From DASRJG01 sp032124015 (GTDB lineage Bacteria > Acidobacteriota > Polarisedimenticolia > Polarisedimenticolales > DASRJG01), in the NCBI GenBank assembly GCA_032124015.1, contig JAQBEH010000050.1, forward strand, positions 1 through 5,106: DNA of 5,106 nucleotides. Reading direction: 5' to 3'. Below the pieces are notes generated by a model. The model had not been told where the DNA came from, did no database searches, and saw nothing but the letters and a program-made list of their open reading frames with translations. Position numbers and translations under genes: made by a program. This document shows, one piece after another, positions 1 to 5,106 of this stretch. The first letter of the stretch is position 1. Each line of letters starts with the position of its first letter.

Positions 1-1
1 G

Positions 2-64
2 GGTGTCGCGGAGGTCGCCCTCGGTGGCGGCATTATTGAGAGCGTCGATCGTCGTGCCTTCGTC
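2..64 (+). other. C-terminal remnant of a cohesin-like module
   Basis: Residues 9-21 of the visible protein (pattern GGI-x-x-SVD-x-x-x-F) align with the end of the first cohesin-like module of gene 2 (pattern GGI-x-x-SVD-x-G-x-F, about 3778-3813). The following linker is about six residues longer than in gene 2 before the next module begins at LSLPDD. This implies that gene 1 has at least one more cohesin-like module to the left of the window. The match is short, so it is suggestive only. Confidence 0.55.
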
Positions 65-3000
65 GGGGACAATTGGCAGTATTTCAGCCCGCTGTCGACC
101 GTGCTGAGTCTGCCGGACGACGCCAACGCCGGACCGGGCGCGACCATCCAGGTACCGATCTCCGTGGCGCCCGCGGACGGCATCCTCGGGGTCGACATGA
201 CGGTGGCGTATGACCCCGCGGTCCTCACCGTGCAGGACGTGATCGTATCGGGCATTGCCGACGCCCCTCCCTTGACGACCTTTGCGCTTGCGTACCTTGT
301 CCCGACGCCCGGGACCCTCGTCATTTCGGAGTACGCCCTGGGTCTCCCTCTCGCCGGTTCGGGCGAGATCGCCCGGATCGAGTTCCTGGTCGTGGGGGCC
401 CCGAGCACGACGTCGAACCTGACATTCACCTCCGCATCGATCAATGAAGACGAGATCCCCGTCGCACTCGACAGTGGGCTCTTCACCACGACTTGCGCGG
501 GGCAGGCGGATGGAACGGCTTGTGATGATGGGGACGCGTGCACGCAGACGGACACTTGCCAGGGGGGTCTGTGCGTGGGGTCGAACCTGGTCGTGTGCAC
601 CGCCGATGAATGCGAAGACGCCGGGACGTGCAATCCCTCGACCGGGATCTGTTCGGCGGCAACGCCGAAAACCGACGGGGCGTTCTGCGGTGATGCGGGT
701 ACGGAGTGCGTGAACCAGGACACCTGCCTTGCGGGTGCTTGCGTCGATAACGGATTCCAGGATGCCAGCACGGCATGCGGTACCCAGGGTGTTGAGTGCC
801 AGGTCGACGACACTTGCGATGGCGCCGGCGCGTGTACGGACAACGGGAACGCGGTCGACGGGTCGGCGTGCGGCAGCGCCACGGACACGGACTGCTCGAA
901 CCCCGACACCTGTGCTTCCGGTGTCTGCAACCCGAACGACGAAGCGATCGGCTTCGCGTGCGGCACGCAGGGCGTTGAGTGCCAGAACAATGACGCCTGC
1001 GATGGCGCCGGTGCGTGTACCGACAACGGAAACGTGGCCGACGGTTCGGCGTGCGGCAGCAACGTAGACACCGAATGCTCGAATCCCGACACTTGCTTGG
1101 CCGGTGTCTGCAACTCGAACAACGAAGCGATCGGTTTCGCATGCGGGACGCAGGGTGTGGAGTGCCAGGTCAATGACACCTGCGACGGTGCGGGCGCGTG
1201 TTCGGACAACGGGAACGTGGTCGACGGGTCGGCGTGCGGCAGCGCCACGGACACGGAATGCTCGAATCCCGACAGTTGCTTGGCCGGTGCGTGCAACCCG
1301 AACAACGAAGCGATCGGCTTCGCGTGCGGTACCCAGGGTGTTGAGTGCCAGGTCGACGACACTTGCGATGGCGCCGGTGCGTGTACGGACAACGGGAACG
1401 TGGCCGACGGCACGGCGTGCGGCAGCAATGCCGACACGAACTGCTCGAACCCCGACACCTGTGCTTCCGGTGTCTGCAACCCGAACGACGAAGCGATCGG
1501 CTTCGCGTGCGGCACGCAGGGTGTTGAGTGCCAGGTCGACGACACCTGCGATGGCGTCGGTGCGTGTACCGACAACGGGAACGTGGCCGACGGCACGGCG
1601 TGCGGCAGCAATGCCGACACGGACTGCTCGAACCCCGACACCTGTGCTTCCGGTGCCTGCAACCCGAACGACGAAGCGATCGGCTTCGCGTGCGGCACGC
1701 AGGGCGTTGAGTGCCAGAACAATGACGCCTGCGATGGCGCCGGCGCGTGTACGGACAACGGGAACGCGGTCGACGGGTCGGCGTGCGGCAGCGCCACGGA
1801 CACGGAATGCTCGAATCCCGACAGTTGCTTGGCCGGTGCGTGCAACCCGAACAACGAAGCGATCGGCTTCGCGTGCGGTACCCAGGGTGTTGAGTGCCAA
1901 AACAATGACGCCTGCGACGGTGCGGGCGCGTGTACGGACAACGGGAACGCGACCGACGGAACGTCCTGCAACGACCTCAACGCCTGCACGCAAACCGACA
2001 CCTGCCAATCCGGCGCCTGCGCCGGCACCAACCCGGTTCTCTGCAACGACAGCAACACGTGCACAGACGACTCGTGCAACACCCTGAGTGGAGCCTGCGT
2101 CTTCACCGCGAACGACGCCAACTCCTGCACCGACGGCAACGTGTGCACGACCGATGCGTGCAGCGCCGGCACATGCGTGGCTTCGGCGAGCGGCGACTGC
2201 TCGGTTGGCGGCACCGTCTTCTACTACCGCGACGGCCTCTTCAACCTCGGGGCAGGAATCGAGCCGAGCGCCAAGCCGGTGCCGAACGTCGGTATCGACG
2301 GAACGCAAGACGCACTCGCCGACGCCACAACCGCGAGCGACGGAACCTACGCGACGAGCGCTCTGTTCGGAAATGTCACGCTGACGACCGTGGCCAAGTA
2401 CGGAACTCCGCGGGCCGCCGACCACAACGGTGCGATCACGGGTACGGACGCCGCGAAGATCGCACGAGGCGCCGTCGGTCTCGACGTGCTCACGGACAAC
2501 CAACGGATCGCGGGAGATGTGACCGGGAACGGCACGCTCAGCGCGCTCGACGCAGCCCAGGTTGCCCGGTTCGCGGTGTTGCTGGTCGATCACTTCGATG
2601 TTGTGACGACGACGGGTTCGGACTGGAGGTTCCTGAGGTGCGATGCGTACGCGTTCCCGGGTGATCCTGGTTGTGGCTTGCCGTCGTACACGTTCACGCC
2701 GCTCGCACAGCCGGAGGCCGGAAAGAACTTCTACGCCGTCCTCTACGGCGATGTGACGGGCAACTGGGAGCCGGCGCCGCCCTTCACTTCGGCGCAGGCA
2801 CGGGCGAGCGATCTCAAAATCGACGATCCGGCGACGTTCGCCACGGTTCCGGCGGCGGTCGCCGAGGGCCGGCGCGTGTCCGGCCTCGAGATCGTGCGCG
2901 GGCCGTCGGCTTCGCCTGCCGTCATCTCGATCGATGGTCTGACCGTCCCGCTCAGAGCGGGAGAACGCCGGCAGGTGACGATCGCAATCACGGGTGCGGA

Positions 3001-3322
3001 TGGGATCCTCGGACTCGACTTGAGCTTGAAGTACGACGCGTCGCGGGTTGCGATCGTCGGGGTGCGGTCGGCCGGAATCGCAACGGGCTGGGGCGTCGCG
3101 CACTCCGACCAACGTGGGACGCATCGGATGTCGGCGTACGGCGTCTTGCCGCTCGCGGGCGACGGAGCGGTGCTGACCGTGACGGTGGAAGGTCTCGCGG
3201 GAACGGGACGTGTGAAGCCGTTTGAATTGAGCGCGGTCGCGAACGAAGGCGCGATCCCGCTGCGGACACAAGGACGAAGTCCGGTGCCTCCGAAGGGGAC
3301 GCCGAGAGTGGGTGACCGGTGA
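2..3322 (+). CDS. Secreted-type modular protein, 5'-truncated: cohesin-like / Cys-rich repeats / dockerin-like / cohesin-like
   Basis: The frame is open from base 2 (1106 residues visible, stop TGA 3320-3322). The GTG at 101 lies inside a module and is not the real start; the 33 codons before it are in frame and resemble the end of a preceding module. Layout by visible residue: 1-21 tail of a cohesin-like module; 34-164 cohesin-like; 165-733 Cys-rich with about 78 Cys, including six and a half 61-residue units; 734-806 carboxypeptidase-regulatory-like fold; 807-862 dockerin-like; 863-922 extension with a third DVTGNW motif; about 972-1088 divergent cohesin-like module. Cohesins and dockerins are known to bind each other with calcium; here no catalytic domain, C-terminal membrane segment, LPXTG, PEP-CTERM or MYXO-CTERM is seen. 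The signal peptide would lie upstream, outside the window. An extracellular structural or adhesive role is inference. The paralogous gene 2 follows at 26 bp. Confidence 0.9.
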   Translation, partial: GVAEVALGGGIIESVDRRAFVGDNWQYFSPLSTVLSLPDDANAGPGATIQVPISVAPADGILGVDMTVAYDPAVLTVQDVIVSGIADAPPLTTFALAYLVPTPGTLVISEYALGLPLAGSGEIARIEFLVVGAPSTTSNLTFTSASINEDEIPVALDSGLFTTTCAGQADGTACDDGDACTQTDTCQGGLCVGSNLVVCTADECEDAGTCNPSTGICSAATPKTDGAFCGDAGTECVNQDTCLAGACVDNGFQDASTACGTQGVECQVDDTCDGAGACTDNGNAVDGSACGSATDTDCSNPDTCASGVCNPNDEAIGFACGTQGVECQNNDACDGAGACTDNGNVADGSACGSNVDTECSNPDTCLAGVCNSNNEAIGFACGTQGVECQVNDTCDGAGACSDNGNVVDGSACGSATDTECSNPDSCLAGACNPNNEAIGFACGTQGVECQVDDTCDGAGACTDNGNVADGTACGSNADTNCSNPDTCASGVCNPNDEAIGFACGTQGVECQVDDTCDGVGACTDNGNVADGTACGSNADTDCSNPDTCASGACNPNDEAIGFACGTQGVECQNNDACDGAGACTDNGNAVDGSACGSATDTECSNPDSCLAGACNPNNEAIGFACGTQGVECQNNDACDGAGACTDNGNATDGTSCNDLNACTQTDTCQSGACAGTNPVLCNDSNTCTDDSCNTLSGACVFTANDANSCTDGNVCTTDACSAGTCVASASGDCSVGGTVFYYRDGLFNLGAGIEPSAKPVPNVGIDGTQDALADATTASDGTYATSALFGNVTLTTVAKYGTPRAADHNGAITGTDAAKIARGAVGLDVLTDNQRIAGDVTGNGTLSALDAAQVARFAVLLVDHFDVVTTTGSDWRFLRCDAYAFPGDPGCGLPSYTFTPLAQPEAGKNFYAVLYGDVTGNWEPAPPFTSAQARASDLKIDDPATFATVPAAVAEGRRVSGLEIVRGPSASPAVISIDGLTVPLRAGERRQVTIAITGADGILGLDLSLKYDASRVAIVGVRSAGIATGWGVAHSDQRGTHRMSAYGVLPLAGDGAVLTVTVEGLAGTGRVKPFELSAVANEGAIPLRTQGRSPVPPKGTPRVGDR
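101..493 (+). other. Cohesin-like module (gene 1)
   Basis: About 131 residues with the usual landmarks: an entry strand LSLPDD, then VQVPISV-like strands (here IQVPISVAP), the GILGVDMTVAYDPAVLTVQ core that matches the cohesin consensus G-x-x-G-x-D-x-x-x-x-YDP-x-x-L, the PLAGSGEIARIEFLV strand pair, and a closing INEDEIP...GLF motif. It is closest to the third module of gene 2 (shared STTSNLTF and ASIN motifs). Known cohesins bind dockerins; whether this one does is not shown by the sequence. Confidence 0.8.
494..772 (+). other. Cys-rich region preceding the 183-bp array (gene 1)
   Basis: Thirteen cysteines in about 93 residues, in motifs such as CDDGDACTQTDTCQGGLC and CGDAGTECVNQDTCLAGAC. 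These follow C-x(5-7)-C-x5-C-x(4-5)-C with conserved Asp, Asn and Gly, which is the same half-unit used in the downstream array. The region is strongly similar to 4612-4890 of gene 2. Such motifs are typical of extracellular disulfide-rich spacers in deltaproteobacterial-type proteins; I do not assign a named family. Confidence 0.75.
773..1960 (+). repeat. Tandem 183-bp coding repeat, six full copies plus a half copy
   Basis: Units start at 773, 956, 1139, 1322, 1505, 1688 and 1871 (the last is partial, to about 1960). Each full unit encodes 61 residues, begins ACGTQGVECQ and ends EAIGF, and has eight Cys at unit positions 2, 9, 15, 21, 33, 41, 47 and 52. Each unit is itself two half-units of about 30 residues with four Cys each. 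Two variants of the second half occur: CASG type (units 1, 4, 5) and CLAG type (units 2, 3, 6). Nucleotide identity between units is very high, with long exact matches. Copy number may vary between strains or be mis-assembled. Confidence 0.95.
1961..2200 (+). other. Cys-rich region following the array (gene 1)
   Basis: Thirteen Cys in about 80 residues. The first part (CNDLNACTQTDTCQSGAC) closely resembles the motif before the array (CDDGDACTQTDTCQGGLC), so the 61-residue units appear to have expanded between two copies of an older motif. The middle part, CTDDSCNTLSGACVF, resembles the CTxDxC-type repeats known from Dictyostelium and bacterial surface proteins; this likeness is by eye only. 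Confidence 0.7.
2201..2419 (+). other. Carboxypeptidase-regulatory-like beta-sandwich domain
   Basis: Residues about 734-806 show the pattern of this fold: GGTVFYYR strand, PVPNVGIDG, then DATTASDGTYATSALFGNVTLTTVAKYG, in which TT-x-x-DG-x-Y is the usual mid-domain signature. In many bacterial surface proteins this domain comes directly before a dockerin, as it does here. It is a structural, not enzymatic, module. Confidence 0.65.
2420..2587 (+). other. Dockerin-like module with two calcium loops
   Basis: Two F-hand-like segments are visible. The second, DVTGNGTLSALDAAQVARFAV (from residue 839), has the full spacing D839-x-T841-x-N843-x-T845 with D850 closing the loop, followed by the expected helix. 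The first, DHNGAITGTDAAKIARGAV (from residue 807), is two residues shorter between the first and last Asp (807 and 816). The linker LTDNQRIAG joins them. After the module, an extension (to about 2779) with two Cys and a third DVTGNW motif (residues 917-922) is present. Type I dockerins bind cohesins with calcium; the binding partner here is unknown but could be a cohesin-like module of either gene. Confidence 0.8.
2915..3265 (+). other. Divergent C-terminal cohesin-like module (gene 1)
   Basis: Residues about 972-1088 keep the cohesin landmarks: VTIAITGADGILGLDLSLKYD, PLAGDGAVLTVTVEG and the closing ANEGAIPL. The loops and connecting strands differ clearly from the four closely related modules elsewhere in the window, so it belongs to a different subgroup. 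After it the protein ends with about 18 Pro-, Gly- and Arg-rich residues and no anchor. Confidence 0.7.
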
Positions 3323-3348
3323 GCAAGAACAAGAGTGAGGAGCGCACC
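3323..3348 (+). other. Short intergenic gap between the two genes
   Basis: Only 26 bp separate the TGA of gene 1 from the ATG of gene 2. There is no inverted repeat that could be a terminator and no room for a separate promoter beyond the end of gene 1. Co-transcription is therefore likely. An in-frame GTG at 3319 overlaps the gene 1 stop codon, but the ATG at 3349 is better supported. Confidence 0.7.
3337..3342 (+). promoter_or_regulatory. Shine-Dalgarno sequence that decides the gene 2 start
   Basis: GAGGAG lies six bases before the ATG at 3349. The alternative GTG at 3319 has only a weak purine stretch in front of it and would add ten charged residues before the signal peptide. Confidence 0.8.
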
Positions 3349-3429
3349 ATGAGCAGGAACGTGTGCCGGGTCATCGGCTGTGTGGTCGTCGGTTGGATGG
3401 CGATCGTCTCGAGCAGCATCGCTCAGGCA
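3349..3429 (+). other. Signal peptide of gene 2
   Basis: The N-terminus MSRNVCR is followed by a hydrophobic stretch (VIGCVVVGWMAIV) and small residues ending SSSIAQA. An AQA site fits signal peptidase I cleavage after residue 27, directly before the first cohesin-like module. There is no lipobox at the cleavage site, since the cysteines at 6 and 11 lie too early. Confidence 0.85.
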
Positions 3430-5031
3430 GTCACCGTCTTGAGCATGCCGGACAACGCCCAGGGCGACCCTGGAACGATCGTCCAGGTCCCGATCTCCGC
3501 GGCGCCCGGCGACGGTATCTTCGGGATTGACATGACCGTGCAGTACGACCCCGCGGTGCTCGAGGCGCAAAACGTCACCGTGTCGGGTATCGCCGCGACA
3601 GCCGGGTTCTCTCTCATCAGGAACCTCAACACACCCGGGACCATCATCATCTCCATGTTCGCCCCCGGGGACCCCCTGGCCGGGTCGGGCGCGATCGCAC
3701 AGATCCAGTTCAACGTCTTGGGAGCCCGGGGAACTACGTCTCCGCTGACGTTTACGAGCGCCGTCGCCAATGAGGGTGGGATCCAGATCTCGGTGGACAA
3801 TGGGTTGTTCACCGTCCCCACGCTGGGGGCGCTGCTGAGCATGCCGGACGATGCCCAGGGGAGCCCGGGCGCCATCGTCCAAGTCCCGATCTCCGTCACG
3901 CCAGGTGACGGAATCTTCGGGATCGACATGACCGTGCAGTACGACCCGGCGGTGCTCGAGGCACAAAACGTCACCGTGTCGGGTATCGCCGCGACAGCCG
4001 GCTTCTCTCTGGTCAGAAACCTCAACACGCCCGGGACGATCATCATCTCCATGTTCGCCCCAGGGGACCCCCTGGCCGGGTCGGGCGCAATCGCACAGAT
4101 TCAGTTCCACGTCTTGGGATCCGCGGGAACCTCGTCCGCGCTGACGTTTCAGACGGCGTCGATCAACGAAGGGGGGATCCCGGCCAGCTTCGACCATGGG
4201 CTGTTTACCGTCCCGTCGATCGGGGCGGTGCTGACCATGCCGGATACCGCGCAAGGGGGCCCCGCGGCCGTCGTCCAGGTCCCGGTTTCGGTAACACCCG
4301 GCACCGGAATCCTCGGGGTCGATCTAACGATCACGTACGACCCCGCGGTGCTCCTGGCGCAAAACGTGACGGTGTCGGGTATCGGGGCCGCCGCCAACTT
4401 TGCGGTCGTCCGGAACCTCAACACGCCCGGGGTGATCATCCTTTCGACCTACGCACAAGGGGATCTGCTGAGCGGGTCGGGCGAGTTCCTCCAAATCCAA
4501 TTCCTCGTCGTGGGGACACCGAGCACCACGTCGAACCTGACGTTCGCCAGCGCCTCGATCAACGAGGGAGCCATCCCGGCCACGATCGACAACGGATTGT
4601 TCACCGTGACCTGCGCGGGAGTGGTGGACGGGACGGCGTGCGACGACGGGAATGCCTGCACCCAAGCGGACACCTGCCAGGCGGGTGTGTGCGTCGGCGC
4701 GAACCCCGTGGTTTGCTTGGCCGATGAGTGCAATAACGCCGGAACGTGCAATCCATCGACCGGCCTCTGCTCGGCGCCGACACCGAAGGCCAACGGAACG
4801 AGCTGCGGTGATGCCGGGAGCGCGTGCGTCAATCAAGACACGTGCGTCGCCGGTGTGTGCCAGGACAACGGCTTCGCGGCCTCCGGCACGGCGTGCGGGA
4901 CGCAGGGCGTGGCGTGCCAGAACAACGACGCCTGCGACGGCGCGGGTACGTGTGCGGACAACGGAAACGTGGCCGACGGCACGGCGTGCGGCAGCAACGT
5001 GGACACGGAGTGCTCGAATCCCGACACCTGA
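3349..5031 (+). CDS. Secreted cohesin-like / Cys-rich protein, paralogue of gene 1, ending at an in-frame TGA in a Cys position
   Basis: 560 residues from ATG to TGA. Residues 1-27 are a signal peptide; 29-160, 161-292 and 293-421 are three cohesin-like modules in exact 132-residue register; from 422 on the protein is Cys-rich and matches gene 1 residue by residue in motif order (CDDGNACTQADTCQAGVC and others), entering the 61-residue repeat at 4891. The TGA at 5029-5031 replaces Cys 47 of that unit. The reading frame stays open and in repeat register to 5106, so this stop probably does not mark the ancestral end; gene 1 continues about 800 residues past the equivalent point. As annotated, the protein would lack the repeat array, dockerin-like and C-terminal modules. 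No enzyme domain is seen. Extracellular scaffolding or adhesion is inference. Confidence 0.85.
   Translation: MSRNVCRVIGCVVVGWMAIVSSSIAQAVTVLSMPDNAQGDPGTIVQVPISAAPGDGIFGIDMTVQYDPAVLEAQNVTVSGIAATAGFSLIRNLNTPGTIIISMFAPGDPLAGSGAIAQIQFNVLGARGTTSPLTFTSAVANEGGIQISVDNGLFTVPTLGALLSMPDDAQGSPGAIVQVPISVTPGDGIFGIDMTVQYDPAVLEAQNVTVSGIAATAGFSLVRNLNTPGTIIISMFAPGDPLAGSGAIAQIQFHVLGSAGTSSALTFQTASINEGGIPASFDHGLFTVPSIGAVLTMPDTAQGGPAAVVQVPVSVTPGTGILGVDLTITYDPAVLLAQNVTVSGIGAAANFAVVRNLNTPGVIILSTYAQGDLLSGSGEFLQIQFLVVGTPSTTSNLTFASASINEGAIPATIDNGLFTVTCAGVVDGTACDDGNACTQADTCQAGVCVGANPVVCLADECNNAGTCNPSTGLCSAPTPKANGTSCGDAGSACVNQDTCVAGVCQDNGFAASGTACGTQGVACQNNDACDGAGTCADNGNVADGTACGSNVDTECSNPDT
3433..4620 (+). repeat. Three tandem 396-bp cohesin-like module repeats
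   Basis: Module frames start at 3433, 3829 and 4225, and the conserved Met codons after LS or LT fall at 3445, 3841 and 4237, giving a period of exactly 396 bp. Each has the landmarks MPDxAQG, VQVP[IV]S, the G-x-D-[ML]-T-[VI] strand followed by YDPAVL, QNVTVSGI, RNLNTPG, SGSG or AGSG, and NEG. Modules 1 and 2 are nearly identical at nucleotide level over their core (3532-3708 against 3928-4104), with about a dozen mostly synonymous changes. Module 3 is more diverged and is closest to the module at 101-493 of gene 1. Confidence 0.95.
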
Positions 5032-5106
5032 TTGGCGGGTGCTTGCAACCTGAACAAAGAAGCGATCGGCTTCGCGTGCGGTACGCAGGGTGTTGCGTGC
5101 CCGGTC
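4891..5106 (+). repeat. 183-bp Cys-rich repeat of gene 2, one full copy and the start of another
   Basis: The first unit runs 4891-5073 and the next begins at 5074, the same 183-bp spacing as in gene 1. Unit positions and Cys spacing match, except that the seventh Cys codon is TGA (5029-5031). The second unit is cut by the window end after VACPV. Confidence 0.9.
5032..5106 (+). pseudogene. In-frame continuation of gene 2 beyond the TGA
   Basis: The 25 codons after the stop translate in the same frame to LAGACNLNKEAIGFACGTQG and VACPV, which matches the repeat consensus LAGACNPNNEAIGF. No frameshift has accumulated. Three residues depart from every other unit (Pro to Leu, Asn to Lys, Gln to Pro), more than in other stretches of this length. 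This is either a recently inactivated 3' part, a recoded readthrough region, or low-quality sequence near an end. Confidence 0.5.

Noticed and set aside
101..103. GTG at 101 as the true start of gene 1
   Set aside because: The frame is open to the left edge, the upstream codons resemble the end of a cohesin-like module, no ribosome binding site precedes it, and no signal peptide would follow.
773..1960. CRISPR array or other non-coding direct repeat
   Set aside because: Units are contiguous without unique spacers, are 183 bp (a multiple of three) and keep a single open frame with conserved cysteines, so they are protein-coding repeats.
1104..2087. Plus-strand open frame of 327 codons in another frame over the Cys-rich array
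   Set aside because: The translation is an Arg/Thr/Ala-rich shadow repeating every 61 residues because the DNA repeats; it has no independent start signal or recognisable domain.
3319..3321. GTG start for gene 2 overlapping the gene 1 stop
   Set aside because: It would add ten charged residues before the signal peptide and has a poor ribosome binding site; the ATG at 3349 has GAGGAG at six bases.
3320..3352. UGA read as an amino acid genome-wide
   Set aside because: Gene 1 ends at a TGA placed correctly just before the ribosome binding site and start of gene 2, and reading through it meets another TGA at 3350-3352. Normal use of UGA as stop fits better.
2743..4254. Long open frame of 503 codons on the minus strand
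   Set aside because: It spans the end of gene 1, the intergenic gap and half of gene 2, and its translation is a low-complexity Arg/Asp/Gly-rich mirror of the tandem repeats. Plus-strand genes with clear domains explain the region.
5029..5055. Selenocysteine insertion element after the TGA
   Set aside because: The only hairpin I can draw (5036-5040 with 5048-5052) has five pairs including one wobble, and its loop lacks the GGU-type apex expected for a bacterial element. Cys at this position is a disulfide-type structural residue, not a redox-enzyme site.

Overview
The window is GC-rich bacterial DNA with no RNA gene, mobile element or CRISPR array that I can see. It is almost entirely filled by two tandem, same-strand genes for large, secreted-type, non-catalytic modular proteins. 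The mix of cohesin-like modules, a dockerin-like module and very long Cys-rich repeats of the form DGTxCxDxxxCxxxDxCxxGxC suggests a large-genome bacterium of the myxobacterial or deltaproteobacterial sort, or a related uncultured lineage. This placement is inference with low confidence. No housekeeping gene is present to fix the taxon.

Gene 1 (2-3322) is cut by the left edge; its frame is open from base 2. In order it carries the tail of one cohesin-like module, a complete cohesin-like module (101-493), a Cys-rich region of 569 residues with about 78 cysteines (494-2200), a carboxypeptidase-regulatory-like beta-sandwich (about 2201-2419), a dockerin-like pair of calcium loops (2420-2587) with a conserved extension, and a divergent C-terminal cohesin-like module (about 2915-3265). 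The Cys-rich region contains a tandem array of six full 183-bp (61-residue) units plus half a unit.

Gene 2 starts 26 bp downstream at an ATG (3349) with a good Shine-Dalgarno sequence and a signal peptide. It has three cohesin-like modules repeating at exactly 396 bp (132 residues), then the same Cys-rich region as gene 1. It is interrupted at 5029-5031 by a TGA exactly where every aligned unit of gene 1 has a Cys codon. The frame and the 183-bp period continue past this stop to the window end, so the gene is either nonsense-mutated, recoded, or carries a base error near a sequence end.

The two genes are paralogues from a tandem duplication and are probably co-transcribed. Cohesin-like and dockerin-like modules on the same or adjacent secreted proteins suggest a calcium-dependent extracellular assembly, with the disulfide-rich repeats as a rigid spacer or stalk. 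No enzyme domain, membrane anchor or sorting signal is visible, so the biological role is unknown.
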